Assembly: GCA_023381565.1 (NCBI GenBank)
Contig: JAMCRR010000096.1
Span: 205,256-269,255, forward strand
DNA length: 64,000 nucleotides
Direction of reading: 5' to 3'
Source: Chloroflexota bacterium
Lineage (GTDB): Bacteria > Chloroflexota > Anaerolineae > Anaerolineales > Anaerolineaceae
This document shows, piece after piece, positions 63,940 to 64,000 of this stretch. Within the stretch, counting starts at the first letter, position 1; the number at the start of each line of letters is the position of its first letter. The notes under the pieces were generated by a model. It searched no databases. It was not told the origin of the DNA and saw only the letters and a list, made by a program, of their open reading frames with translations. The position numbers and the translations under genes were made by a program.

Positions 63940-64000
63940 TGGCGGGAGCGACGGGACTTGAATAGCACCCCCTGAGTGGGGGCCCCGTTCTCGAATTGAA
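63940..64000 (-). tRNA. Partial tRNA-like gene with an interrupted T arm (5' part outside the window)
   Basis: On the reverse strand the element ends TTCAAGTCCCGT then CGCTCCCGCCA: a T loop, the 3' T-stem strand, the 3' acceptor strand, discriminator G and an encoded CCA. The matching 5' T-stem strand ACGGG is present but is separated from the loop by a 21-base segment (63963-63983) that can itself form a CCCCC/GGGGG hairpin. The outermost visible bases read TTCAAT, which could be an anticodon loop with TCA. The distance from that TCA to the CCA end (57 bases) is close to E. coli tRNA-Sec (58). Identity cannot be fixed without the 5' half; a degenerate tRNA or tRNA remnant is also possible. 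Confidence 0.45.

Noticed and set aside
1..64000. CRISPR arrays, insertion sequences, prophage or rRNA genes
   Set aside because: No regularly spaced repeats, transposase or integrase frames, or rRNA-like stretches were seen on either strand.

Overview
The window reads as ordinary bacterial chromosome, most plausibly from a member of the Chloroflexota (Anaerolineae-like). That placement is an inference from gene content: a complete 14-subunit complex I operon, a transaldolase/glucose-6-phosphate isomerase fusion in a pentose phosphate operon, a reduced Pfa-type lipid synthase, and several families I associate with that phylum. No 16S rRNA or other decisive marker is present. No insertion sequence, phage or CRISPR array is visible. 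Genes are tightly packed with many 1-11 bp overlaps.

Layout. 1-790 (minus): start of a glycine cleavage operon (gcvPA partial, gcvH) behind a near-consensus promoter and a tandem glycine riboswitch. 811-4354 (minus): a three-gene biotin-dependent acyl-CoA carboxylase. 4511-18115 (minus): a secondary-lipid (PUFA-synthase-like) locus running pfaA1, pfaA2, a pfaB-like gene, a DH-only pfaC-like gene, pfaD and a phosphopantetheinyl transferase. The PfaA megasynthase is split inside its ketoreductase domain. 18264-18752 (minus): a membrane-anchored rhodanese with an in-frame UGA two codons after the catalytic Cys, followed by a SECIS-like hairpin and an intact C-terminal half, so it is a probable selenoprotein. 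18835-29147: MFS permease, RecD2 helicase, TypA/BipA, a CmpB-like membrane protein, a heterodimeric ABC exporter pair and a zinc-ribbon TrmH methyltransferase. 29485-33043: a fused glycosyltransferase, a flippase-like protein and a hypothetical protein. 33203-38051: a putative D-amino-acid module (two convergent genes corresponding to the two halves of mammalian D-glutamate cyclase, a PLP enzyme, an N-acyl-D-amino-acid deacylase). 38251-47357 (plus): pentose phosphate operon tkt-rpiB-tal/pgi-HAD-gnd-zwf. 47364-62127 (minus): nuoA to nuoN with nuoC and nuoD fused, preceded by a promoter and two perfect palindromes. 62376-63866: a sulfatase. 63940-64000: a tRNA-like 3' end with its own terminator, cut by the window edge.

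How it may fit together. The carboxylase could supply (methyl)malonyl-CoA and the PPTase could activate the three tandem ACPs of the lipid synthase, while zwf and gnd would supply NADPH for its reductive steps. This link is inferred from proximity and biochemistry and is not shown by the sequence. The two most unusual items are the UGA-containing rhodanese and the tRNA-like element at the right edge. The last visible bases of that element could be a TCA anticodon loop, so it could belong to the same decoding system, but only sequence beyond 64000 can settle it.
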